Source: Paenibacillus sp. 1_12
GTDB taxonomy: Bacteria > Bacillota > Bacilli > Paenibacillales > NBRC-103111
Assembly (NCBI RefSeq): GCF_900114475.1
Contig: NZ_FOTE01000009.1
Location: 1-64,000, forward strand
Length of the DNA stretch: 64,000 nucleotides
Direction of reading: 5' to 3'
In this document: positions 53,740 to 62,235 of the stretch, one piece after another
How positions within the stretch are numbered: the first letter of the stretch is position 1
How the letters are laid out: each line of letters starts with the position of its first letter
The notes under the pieces: model-generated
What the model was told of the DNA's origin: nothing
The model's database searches: none
What the model saw: the letters and a program-made list of their open reading frames with translations, nothing else
Made by a program: the position numbers and the translations under genes

Positions 53740-54708
53740 CTACCATAGAGAATAGTCGTTGGTTTTCTTAGCTACATAATTAGTTAGTAATATTAACAGG
53801 AAGGCGATGATGTTTTTGAACAAGCCCACGGTCGTAGCAAAGCTGTAATCGCCTTTCACAAGTCCTACCTGATACGTATATGTCGATATGACATCACCTA
53901 CCGAGAGAACCGAGGCGTTCAACAAATTGTAGACCTGGTCAAAATCGTCATTGATGATGCCGCCGACCGCGAATATAAACATGATCGTAACGACAGGCAT
54001 GATCGATGGCATCGTAATATTCCAGATTTTCCGCAGCCTGCCCGCCCCATCCATATCAGCTGCATCGTACAGTTCTGGATCGACACTCGTGATAGCAGCC
54101 AAATAAATGATCGTAGACCAGCCAACCTCCTTCCAAATGGAGGAGAGCACGAGAATCGTACGAAACCACGCTTCACTCGTTACGAAAAAAATCGATTTGT
54201 AACCGAGCCCCATAATGATCGCATTGATCAGCCCACGGGTCGGGGAAAGAAATTCAATCACAATCCCGCCAAGAATAACCCAGGAAATGAAGTGCGGCAG
54301 GTACGTGATCGTCTGGACCGCTTTCTTGAATATCACAATGCGTACCTCATTCAAAATCAAACACAGGATAATGGGCGCAGGAAATCCAAAAATCAATTTA
54401 TAGGTGCTGATGATAAGGGTATTCTTCAATACAGGCAAAAAATACAGCCCTGTGAACAGCTCCCTGAAATGGTCTAACCCGACCCATTCACTTTCCGCAA
54501 CCCCCTTCAGCGGGTAATAATTTTGAAAAGCAATTACGATTCCATACAAGGGCGCATAATGAAAAATAAGGTAGTACGCGATGACTGGGATCAGCATGAA
54601 GAAAAAGTATTTTTGTTTCCAATAGAGATTGGTGGCGCTTTCTTTATTAGTCTTATGCTGCAAGCGATTGTTAAGTTTTGCTGTGGGAGCGACCGCATCG
54701 GTCTCCAT
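53740..54708 (-). CDS. Carbohydrate ABC transporter permease (LplB/YteP-like)
   Basis: A 322-residue permease with six membrane segments and the LplB-type words YAPLYGIVIAFQNYYPLKG and ELYDAADMDGAGRLRKIWNI (EAA loop). The start is the ATG at 54708, seven bases after AGGAGG; the longer frame from 54783 has no ribosome site. It is the first gene of the importer operon, downstream of the sensor-AraC regulator gene and its terminator. The gap between them carries a palindrome that may be the operator. Confidence 0.92.
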   Translation of the reverse strand: METDAVAPTAKLNNRLQHKTNKESATNLYWKQKYFFFMLIPVIAYYLIFHYAPLYGIVIAFQNYYPLKGVAESEWVGLDHFRELFTGLYFLPVLKNTLIISTYKLIFGFPAPIILCLILNEVRIVIFKKAVQTITYLPHFISWVILGGIVIEFLSPTRGLINAIIMGLGYKSIFFVTSEAWFRTILVLSSIWKEVGWSTIIYLAAITSVDPELYDAADMDGAGRLRKIWNITMPSIMPVVTIMFIFAVGGIINDDFDQVYNLLNASVLSVGDVISTYTYQVGLVKGDYSFATTVGLFKNIIAFLLILLTNYVAKKTNDYSLW

Positions 54709-54915
54709 GCCCATTCCTCCTGTTCGAAAATCTGGTCTGTGTCTGATGCCCTTATCGTACGTCCTGAGGTCCACAGCCGACAAGCGTTAATAACTTTACT
54801 ACTGTGCTGTTTTTTTTACGTCTTTGACCGCATTCCCTTATTTATTCATACAGCAGCCACCGGACTACCTATTTTTTTACCTGTGCATATATTTTTACTT
54901 TTCCCACGTTTGGCA

Positions 54916-54937
54916 GCACTTAAGGTACTTTAAGTGC
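54916..54937. promoter_or_regulatory. Palindrome upstream of the importer operon
   Basis: GCACTTAA and TTAAGTGC form a perfect 8-bp inverted repeat around a six-base centre (GGTACT). It lies about 208 bases before the first permease start and downstream of the regulator gene, so it could be an activator binding site or a transcript structure. No T-run follows on either strand. Confidence 0.4.
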
Positions 54938-54967
54938 CTTATATTTCTTGTACCATAAGTGAAAAAC

Positions 54968-54998
54968 AAAAAAACCGTGGCAGCTTACTCACCACAGC
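54968..54998 (-). terminator. Terminator after the sensor-AraC regulator gene
   Basis: On the minus strand CTGTGG pairs with CCACGG across an 11-base loop and is followed by TTTTTTT. It begins about 30 bases after the regulator stop. Confidence 0.8.
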
Positions 54999-55027
54999 TT
55001 GGAAAAAGACAGCATACATCAGGCTGG

Positions 55028-57316
55028 TTAACCATTCAGGCTATCCCGATAACTTTTAGGCGTACAACCAAACTTCTCCTTAAATAATTTGGCAAAATAT
55101 CGGGGACTCGTATAGCCGAGCTTCTCGGCAATGTCCTTGATCGATAAATCCGATTCCCTGAGTAGACTTTCTGCATGCTTCATCTTGATTCCCGCCAAAT
55201 GCTCCGAGAAATTCGACCCCATCACCGATTTGTAAATTCGGCTTACATAACTCGAATTCATATGTATCCCCTCACTTAAGGAGGAAAGCGAAATTTCGTT
55301 ATAAATATTTTGTTCGATATAAGCCAAAATTTGCCGCTCCAGTGCAGTTCCGGGGTCGTTACCCTTAGCGTCCGCTGTATGATAATCCATGATTTGTAAC
55401 GCAACTTCAGACAGCCAATCCGTTAAGCTTGCAACATTATCTAATTTTCTTCCATAATCCCGGATATCGTAGCCGAGAAAACGCTCCAGATCAATGTCCA
55501 TGGCAATCGCGCTTGTCCGAATAACCGAAATGGCGTCAAACACCGTGTTACGGCAAAAATCGATATGATACCTTCCCGAAACAAGTCCCTTCAGCACAAT
55601 ATCGAGAATGGAGAATACCATTTCTTTATTTCGGCTGCGAACCGCTGCGGACAGCTGCTCCATAATTTGCAAACCACTGCCGTTTTCCTTACGACCAGGT
55701 ATCGCCAGTTCTTCATAACTAATTAACGATTGAGCTGGCATAATAAAAGAATAACTCAAACACTCGCACGCTTCCGCATAGGACCGAGCCATGTTGGCGT
55801 AACTATGATCGTATTCCTGGCCGAAGCCGAGCACATACTTTCCTTTGATCTGCGTACCAATGCTGCTGCGAATTTCCTCCTTATCCAAGGGCTTGGAATA
55901 ATTCAGAATCGCCACTATATTTCCCGCATTATCAATCGTTGAGCAGAGCCAATGATCCTCAAGATCCTCAAGATCATGCAGTAAATTGTAAGGAACGATC
56001 ATTTCATTTCCAAAACCTGTACCCTCGGTATCAAAAACCTTTAAGGCCATACAAGCTGTTTTTTTCTGAGTAAAATGAATTTCGAGCATCTGCTCCATTT
56101 GTTTGACATGAGGATCATTCTGATCCATATCCCCCTGCAGCAGCCGCATAATAAACTTATCGCGAATAATCGGCTTGTTGGCTTCCATCTGATGATTCAA
56201 ATCATTAATAGTATGGGATACGCGGTCTATTACATTGTGAAGCAGCGTATACTCGCTCTTCGTTCCCTTTTCCAGCTGACTTTCGGCATTTCCCAGCTTG
56301 AGAATGGTCTGAATCACCCTACGCAAAGGCTTGTTCGCACGGTGAGTTACATAGATAGACAGCAGCAAGCTGACAGATAGCAAAATAATGGTCGTGATAA
56401 TCAAATAATGAGTTAACTGCTGGGATTTCTGATAGAGCGCATCAATAGAAATAATGGAAACATATCTCCAATTATTGTATTTCGACTTCGAATAGGAAAT
56501 AACGCTTTGGGTACCCTCGACTGAAGCTTCAAAAGTACCGTCACTCGCATTTTGCAGCAGGGTGCTAATATAATCCTTTTGCTTGAAATTGTGGCCGATC
56601 CATTGTTTATCACTATGAACGAGTACATTGCCCGCTTCATCCATAATAAATAAAACTTCTCCGTCTGTGGGTGAGGATTGAATCAAATTATGAATCGCGC
56701 TTTCTTTAATATTAATGGCAATGACCGCTTGTCTGTTGGTTGGATTGTCTATTAATGGGATATTCGATAAGTAAGTGATGACCGGCATATTCAATGGCAT
56801 GGATATTCGGGGAGCCAGCCAACGATTCGGTGTTTCCTGATTTTTCAATACGTCGATCCATGCATCATCTAAGCTTTTTCTGGAGCCTGCGGAATCGAGG
56901 TAGGAATTGTATTTATCATTAATATATACATTCCCTGCTGTATACCAGACTTCAACGGACTGCAGGAAGTTCAGCTTATACGGGATGTCCGTAAGATAGT
57001 TGCTCACCTCTGCGATCTTGAATCCGTTTCCACTAATATCATGTGTCAGTGGATAGACCAAAATTTCATTGCTTGGAATATCGGAGAAATAAATGTTCAC
57101 CAGCCGGATGACACGATCGAGAATAGTTTCATCCACCGCATACTTCAGCTTATTGACGTCCTGTGTGCTTTGTCTCATAATCTCCCGATTATAAGCAGTT
57201 GAGAAATAATGGATATACAGTACCTGAGGAACCAAGGAAATGATGATCACGAGCAAGATGTTGAAAATAAGAATTCGTGAATAAACGGTATTCATCCTCG
57301 CTCGTATATTAAACAT
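55028..57316 (-). CDS. Membrane sensor-AraC transcriptional regulator (YesN/YtdP-like single-protein sensor)
   Basis: A 762-residue regulator with a membrane segment at about 13-33, an outside Cache-type sensor (about 34-295), a second membrane segment (about 298-322), a cytoplasmic linker, and a C-terminal AraC helix-turn-helix. The last part shows ISLSSLSEGIHMNSSYVSRI and IKDIAEKLGYTSPRYFAKLF. Such proteins sense an extracellular sugar or binding protein and control neighbouring importer operons directly. It lies upstream of the LplB-LplC-binding protein operon on the same strand, which is its likely target. GAGGGGG precedes the ATG. Confidence 0.92.
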   Translation of the reverse strand: MFNIRARMNTVYSRILIFNILLVIIISLVPQVLYIHYFSTAYNREIMRQSTQDVNKLKYAVDETILDRVIRLVNIYFSDIPSNEILVYPLTHDISGNGFKIAEVSNYLTDIPYKLNFLQSVEVWYTAGNVYINDKYNSYLDSAGSRKSLDDAWIDVLKNQETPNRWLAPRISMPLNMPVITYLSNIPLIDNPTNRQAVIAINIKESAIHNLIQSSPTDGEVLFIMDEAGNVLVHSDKQWIGHNFKQKDYISTLLQNASDGTFEASVEGTQSVISYSKSKYNNWRYVSIISIDALYQKSQQLTHYLIITTIILLSVSLLLSIYVTHRANKPLRRVIQTILKLGNAESQLEKGTKSEYTLLHNVIDRVSHTINDLNHQMEANKPIIRDKFIMRLLQGDMDQNDPHVKQMEQMLEIHFTQKKTACMALKVFDTEGTGFGNEMIVPYNLLHDLEDLEDHWLCSTIDNAGNIVAILNYSKPLDKEEIRSSIGTQIKGKYVLGFGQEYDHSYANMARSYAEACECLSYSFIMPAQSLISYEELAIPGRKENGSGLQIMEQLSAAVRSRNKEMVFSILDIVLKGLVSGRYHIDFCRNTVFDAISVIRTSAIAMDIDLERFLGYDIRDYGRKLDNVASLTDWLSEVALQIMDYHTADAKGNDPGTALERQILAYIEQNIYNEISLSSLSEGIHMNSSYVSRIYKSVMGSNFSEHLAGIKMKHAESLLRESDLSIKDIAEKLGYTSPRYFAKLFKEKFGCTPKSYRDSLNG

Positions 57317-57396
57317 GGAACACCCCCTCAGGTTATGGCCACCTCTGGCCCGCAGGATTCAAGGATTATTATACAATATTTTCCGCTGTAGCATCA

Positions 57397-57424
57397 CAAA
57401 AAACCTTCCGCATGTCGCGAAAGG
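57397..57424 (-). terminator. Terminator-like hairpin downstream of the oxidoreductase gene
   Basis: On the minus strand CCTTTCGCGACATGCGGAAGG folds with CCTT/AAGG and GC pairs and is followed by TTTTTT. It would end the oxidoreductase transcript after the inverted-repeat element, about 240 bases past the stop. Confidence 0.55.
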
Positions 57425-57450
57425 CTCGTTCGTAAATACACAAATATTAG

Positions 57451-57653
57451 CTACATAAGATGAACCAAAGAAACACACAGCCCCAGCGGAGAAAGCGGAC
57501 CCTTCTGGAGAAACGAAGTGTTCGCCTTTGCAGACGGATTCTTACCCCTATGGGGCTAAGAATCAAAAGAATCTGGCTGCAACAGCGATTGGAAGAGGGG
57601 TCTGCTTTCGCAGCGCCTCTTTGCTGTCATGATGTTTAGTTCATCTTATATAG
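57451..57653. repeat. 203-bp element with terminal inverted repeats and nested stems
   Basis: The ends CTACATAAGATGAAC (57451-57465) and GTTCATCTTATATAG (57639-57653) pair at 14 of 15 positions. Inside, GAAAGCGGACCCTTCT (57491-57506) pairs with AGAGGGGTCTGCTTTC (57594-57609) over 16 bp with two G-T wobbles. Further in, TTGCAG..GATTCTT pairs with AAGAATC..CTGCAA, capped by CCCC-TAT-GGGG. The form suggests a miniature inverted-repeat element or a structured RNA. No open frame is present. The rest of the 57317-57662 gap holds only the terminator-like hairpin. Confidence 0.65.
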
Positions 57654-57662
57654 TGAAGCAGC

Positions 57663-58736
57663 TTACAGCTCGGGAATAAAAATATCGACTTCCCGCTTCA
57701 GCTCACTTGAACGCAATATACCATCAATAATTGCCTGATTACGGATAATTTCGGAGCCAGGAATCGGGGCGGGCCGTCCCTCTTGGATCGCAGTAACGAA
57801 ATCACGTACTTTTTCATAAAAAATACTGATCTGATGCTGCTTGACTGGAAAAGCGCTCTCGGTGTGGTGACCCATAATATCATGGAACAGCGATACCGAT
57901 GTAATCCCACCGTCCCAAGCTCCATTACCGGAAGGGGTAACCTTCAAGCCGGCATCCGTACCCAAAAACAGTGTCGGTCCCAGCGTGTCCATGTGCATAG
58001 CCCAGCCAATTTTGAAATTGACAACAAGATCACCTTCAAAGCGGATCATCGCCATTCCGAAGTCCTCAACCTCAAATGCGCTAGCCTGCGGATGATAATG
58101 CGGATTCGTACCAAAATGATTGCTGGTCATCGCTGAAACCGTCAGCGGCTTCGGATATCCAAGTGCGTTCAGCACCATATCCAACGAATAACAGCCGATA
58201 TCGGCTAGCGCACCTGCCCCAGCCAACTGCTTCGAGATAAATGTTCCTTTCGGCATCCCTCTGCGCCGTCCACCGCCCGTTTGTACATAATATACATTGC
58301 CTAGTTGACCGGATCGAACGATATCACGAATCATCTGCATGTTCGGATCATAACGGGGCTGAAATGCAATGGAAAGCATTTTTTCGGTTTTTTTGGATGT
58401 CTGCACCATGTCAACCGCCTGCTCCATCGTAACCGCCATCGGCTTTTCCACGAGCACATGCTTACCCGCGCGAAGCGAGTCCACACTGATCGAATGATGC
58501 GAGACGTTAGGGGTACATACACTGACTCCGTCCAGATCCAATTCCAATAACTTGTTATGATCATCAAACGCCTTGACACCGTTAAGCTCATGCCTGGCTA
58601 TGAATTCCTCAGCCTTGCCTGGGATGATATCTGCGATCCCAACAATCTCCACATCATTCATTAGCTGATAAGCCTTTAAATGCGCGCCTGCAATATTCCC
58701 ACTGCCAATAATTCCGATCTTAATTGTCTTTACCAC
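57663..58736 (-). CDS. Gfo/Idh/MocA family oxidoreductase
   Basis: A 357-residue NAD(P)-dependent dehydrogenase. The N-terminal Rossmann motif is IGIIGSGNIAGAHLKAY, followed by SVCTPNVSHHSISVDSLRAG and the catalytic-lysine block HVLVEKPMAVTMEQAVDMV. The C-terminal half is the usual sheet domain. Family members oxidise sugars, inositols or sugar acids; the substrate is not evident. The start is a GTG at 58736 with AGGAGG eight bases upstream. It is followed by the long inverted-repeat element. It may process sugar acids released by the nearby lyases. Confidence 0.9.
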   Translation of the reverse strand: MVKTIKIGIIGSGNIAGAHLKAYQLMNDVEIVGIADIIPGKAEEFIARHELNGVKAFDDHNKLLELDLDGVSVCTPNVSHHSISVDSLRAGKHVLVEKPMAVTMEQAVDMVQTSKKTEKMLSIAFQPRYDPNMQMIRDIVRSGQLGNVYYVQTGGGRRRGMPKGTFISKQLAGAGALADIGCYSLDMVLNALGYPKPLTVSAMTSNHFGTNPHYHPQASAFEVEDFGMAMIRFEGDLVVNFKIGWAMHMDTLGPTLFLGTDAGLKVTPSGNGAWDGGITSVSLFHDIMGHHTESAFPVKQHQISIFYEKVRDFVTAIQEGRPAPIPGSEIIRNQAIIDGILRSSELKREVDIFIPEL

Positions 58737-58847
58737 CTATGTCGCCTCCTGTACTAGTAACCAAACTTGATTGATAAGCCAAATTTTATCATGTTCCGGG
58801 TATGCTTCCTATTGCGAAAAGGTGACAAGAAGCTTCAACATTGCGAC

Positions 58848-59684
58848 CTACACCCGATGCATTTTACGATAATGGGAAGGGCTTACCTTCATTTTCCTGG
58901 TAAATACGCGGCTCAAATAAAAACCGCTCTCATACCCGCAGCGTTCGGCGATTTGCTCTAGCGTCATCTCGGTTTCAAGCAGCAGCTTCTGGGCTTTCTG
59001 TATGCGAAGGGTCGTCAAATAATCGATCGGCGTTGTGCCGTGAGCCGCATGAAACTTTCTCGTAAACTGCACAGGGCTTAAATCCAGACTAGCACTCAGC
59101 TCCTTCAGGCTAATCGGTTCGTAAGCATATTGCTGCAGCCGTCTGGTTGCTTCCACGATCTTGGAGTCCTTGTCCTTGCGGTCGTCTGCCTGCTGGGAAA
59201 AACCACTCTCCATCTGGTACTGCTGCCACAGATCATTCAGATAATGGTCCCACAGCAGCAGCCTTTGCTCATCCGGCAGTCTTGTCAATTGGTGCATATA
59301 GGAGTAGGTAGAGGACAGCCGATTATGATCGATAAAAGTAAGCTGAACGGGCGGGGTAAAATGGGATACTTCCTCGTTACGAGAGGATGCTGCATTCGAG
59401 CGCACTAGAGGGAATGAGTCTGTTGGCCAGCCAAGCCTAATAAAATGGAACGAAACCGGATCCAACACCTCCCGTTCGAATACAACGCCAGGCGGACATA
59501 GAATGGCATCGCCAAATAAGGCGGTCCCAGCTGTCTCTCCGATCCTGTAACGGAAAGAACCATTCTCAACGGCGAACATCACCCATTCCGCATAGCTGTC
59601 CTGCCTGAATTGGAATTTGTCCTTCTTGTGCCAATACGCATAGCTGATAAAATAAGGCTTCCATTCCCATAACGGTATGTGCAT
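58848..59684 (-). CDS. AraC family transcriptional regulator (cupin sensor)
   Basis: A 278-residue cytoplasmic regulator. The N-terminal half looks like an AraC-type cupin sensor domain (WHKKDKFQFRQDSYAEWVMF and GDAILCPPGVVFEREV). The C-terminal 100 residues hold two helix-turn-helix units (ISLKELSASLDLSPVQFTRK and LEQIAERCGYESGFYLSRVF). It diverges from the FAD oxidoreductase gene, which is its most likely target, with only 172 bases between the start codons. GAGGAGG precedes the ATG. Confidence 0.92.
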   Translation of the reverse strand: MHIPLWEWKPYFISYAYWHKKDKFQFRQDSYAEWVMFAVENGSFRYRIGETAGTALFGDAILCPPGVVFEREVLDPVSFHFIRLGWPTDSFPLVRSNAASSRNEEVSHFTPPVQLTFIDHNRLSSTYSYMHQLTRLPDEQRLLLWDHYLNDLWQQYQMESGFSQQADDRKDKDSKIVEATRRLQQYAYEPISLKELSASLDLSPVQFTRKFHAAHGTTPIDYLTTLRIQKAQKLLLETEMTLEQIAERCGYESGFYLSRVFTRKMKVSPSHYRKMHRV

Positions 59685-59856
59685 GTGGCCCCTCCTCTGA
59701 AATCACTTGTCACCCTCTAACCCAGCAGCAGCGTTCGATTCTTGAATTACGAAATAAAGGGTATGTCTGATGTATAATCCGTGCATGTTCACCGTAAGTA
59801 TAGGATTCTATAATGAAATTATAGATATTAATCATTATACTACCGAGGTGATCCTA

Positions 59857-62115
59857 TTGAAAAATGAAACTGTGCAAACCGATATTACTATCGTTGGCGG
59901 CGGCTTATCCGGCGTAAATGCAGCTGTCGCAGCAGCCCGCTTGGGCAGGAAGGTAGCTCTGATTCAGAACCGCCCCATGCTCGGCGGCAATTCCAGCAGT
60001 GAGGTTCGTGTCTGGGTATGCGGCGCCACCTCTCATGGTGTTAATCGCTATGCGCGCGAAACCGGCATTATGGGTGAGATGTTCGTCGAGAACCAATACC
60101 GCAATCCCGAAGGCAATCCCTATTTATGGGATATGGTCGTGTTGGAAACCGTTTTGGCTGAGCCGAATATCCAGTTGTTTTTGAATACGGATGTGCATGA
60201 GGTCGAAGCGTATGGTGCTGAGGATGACCGTCGGATTGCTTCTGTCACAGGCTGGATGATGGGCTCCGAACGGAGAATTCGTTTTGAAAGCGAGCTATTT
60301 TTGGACTGCACGGGCGATGGGCTGGTAGGCTTCCTTGCAGGGGCGCAGCACCGGATCGGCCGTGAGGCGAAGAGTGAATATAACGAGGATTGGGCGCCTG
60401 AGGCCGCTGATAATATTACACTGGGCAGTACACTGTTATTTTATACCAAGGATGTCGGTCATCCGGTCCGATACGTACCGCCGAGCTTTGCCAAGGATAT
60501 TGCAGCCACGACCATTCCGCTCAAAAGGGTGATCCGCAGCGGCGACAACGGCTGCAGCTACTGGTGGATCGAATGGGGCGGCGAGCTGGATACGGTGCAT
60601 GAGAATGAGCGTATTCGCGATGAGCTGTGGTCGGTCGTATACGGCATCTGGGATTATATTAAAAACTCCGGACAATTTGAAGCCGAGACGATGACATTGG
60701 AATGGGTCGGCTCGATTCCCGGCAAACGCGAATACCGCCGTTTTATCGGTGATTACGTGCTGAACCAGAACGATATTCTCGCGCAGCGGGAGTTCGAGGA
60801 CCGGATCGCCTTTGGCGGCTGGTCGATTGATCTGCATCCCCCAGGGGGCATGTACGCGACGGAAAGCGGCTCGAAGCACCTGCATCCCGATGGGATTTAT
60901 CATATCCCATTCCGTTCGTTGTACTCCGTCAACGTGTCGAATCTGATGTTCGCCGGGCGCAACATCAGCGCCTCGCACGTAGCCTTTGGCACGACGCGCG
61001 TGATGGCCACATGCGCGGTCATTGGCGAGGCCGCGGGTACCGGCGCGGCCCTCGCCGTGCAGCACGGCGTGACGCCACGCGCCGTGTACGAGCAGCACCT
61101 GACGCAGCTGCAGCAAACGCTGCTGCGTCAGGATGCCTCGGTCATCGGCCTGCGAAGCAGCGATGACAGGGATCTCGCGCGCCGTGCGAAGCTCACGGCG
61201 TCGAGCACATTGCGACGGCTGGCGGTCGAAGACGCCGCGGAGCCGTGGTCACTGCAGGGCGGGGACGTCGCCCTGCTGGTGCCGGTGGCGCCGGAGCTGC
61301 AGCGAATTGAGCTGCTGCTCGACGCAGCGGCGGCAACCAAGCTTGAAGTGGAGGTGTGGAGCACCGGCCGCGCAGAGAATTATATCCCGCATCGGCTTGA
61401 ATTCAGCGGCTTGGCTTCCATCGTATCCGGTAAACAGCAATGGGTCAGCATTCCGCTGGAGTGGAAGCCGATGGCTGCACAGCATGGTTTTATTATTGTC
61501 AAAGCCAACGAGCATGTGACACTATATGTATCCCATCAGCCACAAACCGGCGTGCTCTCGTTCATTAAAAATACGTCAACGACGACCTCTATAGACTTCA
61601 GCAATCATGATCCGGAGCAGCCCGTCGTGTTATGGAGTATGAAAAAGCTGGTGCGCAAGCCATTTTGCTTCCGCTTGTATCCGGAAACGTCCGCCTTTGA
61701 GGTCGATCATGTAACCGATGGTTATATCCGAACTTACGGTGAGCCCCACATGTGGCTCTCTGAGGCTCTGAACCCAGCTGGAACCGTCCCTGCTTCCCTT
61801 GAGCTTTGTTGGCCAGAGCCTGTGCAGATTAGTGAAATCCACCTTACATTTAATGACGATGTGAATGAGGATCTGATTAATTTGCATCATCATCAAACGT
61901 CGTTTCCAATTATACCCGAGCTGGTTCGGGATTATCGTCTGGAAGCCTATGTGGACGGCCAATGGGTAATCGTGCATGAGGAACAAGCCAACCGAAAACG
62001 CAAGCAAATCCACCAACTGCCAGCATCCATAAACACCCATCAGCTGCGATTGGTTATCGAGACGACCAACGGGAGCATGCACGCGGAAGTCATTGAAATA
62101 CGTGTCTATGGTTAA
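59857..62115 (+). CDS. FAD-dependent oxidoreductase with C-terminal sandwich domains
   Basis: A 752-residue protein with an N-terminal FAD domain of the FAD_oxidored (PF12831) type. It shows ITIVGGGLSGVNAAVAAARL, LGGNSSSEVRVWV, LFLDCTGDGLVG, and NLMFAGRNISASHVAFGTTR with MATCAVIGEAAGT near 385-420. The C-terminal 300 residues are beta-rich and may bind carbohydrate. Members lie in sugar-use loci, often with unknown substrates. The start is the TTG at 59857 after GAGGTGATCC; a TATAAT at 59772 makes the longer frame from 59770 unlikely. A GC-rich stretch spans about 60950-61350. Its regulator is probably the divergent AraC gene. Confidence 0.87.
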   Translation: MKNETVQTDITIVGGGLSGVNAAVAAARLGRKVALIQNRPMLGGNSSSEVRVWVCGATSHGVNRYARETGIMGEMFVENQYRNPEGNPYLWDMVVLETVLAEPNIQLFLNTDVHEVEAYGAEDDRRIASVTGWMMGSERRIRFESELFLDCTGDGLVGFLAGAQHRIGREAKSEYNEDWAPEAADNITLGSTLLFYTKDVGHPVRYVPPSFAKDIAATTIPLKRVIRSGDNGCSYWWIEWGGELDTVHENERIRDELWSVVYGIWDYIKNSGQFEAETMTLEWVGSIPGKREYRRFIGDYVLNQNDILAQREFEDRIAFGGWSIDLHPPGGMYATESGSKHLHPDGIYHIPFRSLYSVNVSNLMFAGRNISASHVAFGTTRVMATCAVIGEAAGTGAALAVQHGVTPRAVYEQHLTQLQQTLLRQDASVIGLRSSDDRDLARRAKLTASSTLRRLAVEDAAEPWSLQGGDVALLVPVAPELQRIELLLDAAAATKLEVEVWSTGRAENYIPHRLEFSGLASIVSGKQQWVSIPLEWKPMAAQHGFIIVKANEHVTLYVSHQPQTGVLSFIKNTSTTTSIDFSNHDPEQPVVLWSMKKLVRKPFCFRLYPETSAFEVDHVTDGYIRTYGEPHMWLSEALNPAGTVPASLELCWPEPVQISEIHLTFNDDVNEDLINLHHHQTSFPIIPELVRDYRLEAYVDGQWVIVHEEQANRKRKQIHQLPASINTHQLRLVIETTNGSMHAEVIEIRVYG

Positions 62116-62124
62116 TTCATAAAT

Positions 62125-62230
62125 AAGGCTGTCCCCATGCAAAGCACCAGCTGTAACCCGAAAGATAGACGCTTTGAAAAAGTATCCTTACGGGTCACAG
62201 TTCAGCATATGCTGGAGGACAGCCTTTTTA
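62125..62230. terminator. Long hairpin between converging genes (bidirectional terminator-like)
   Basis: AAGGCTGTCC (62125-62134) pairs perfectly with GGACAGCCTT (62217-62226), followed on the plus strand by TTTTTAT. Inside, CTGTAACCCG pairs with CGGGTCACAG and AAAGATA with TATCCTT. The 106-base foldback is longer than an ordinary terminator. It lies between the FAD oxidoreductase and the converging HD-GYP gene and probably ends both. Confidence 0.7.
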
Positions 62231-62235
62231 TCTGC

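Noticed and set aside
60436-61116. 226-codon open frame antisense to the FAD oxidoreductase gene
   Set aside because: It lies wholly inside a clear gene and results from GC-rich codon bias on the other strand; it has no recognisable domain.
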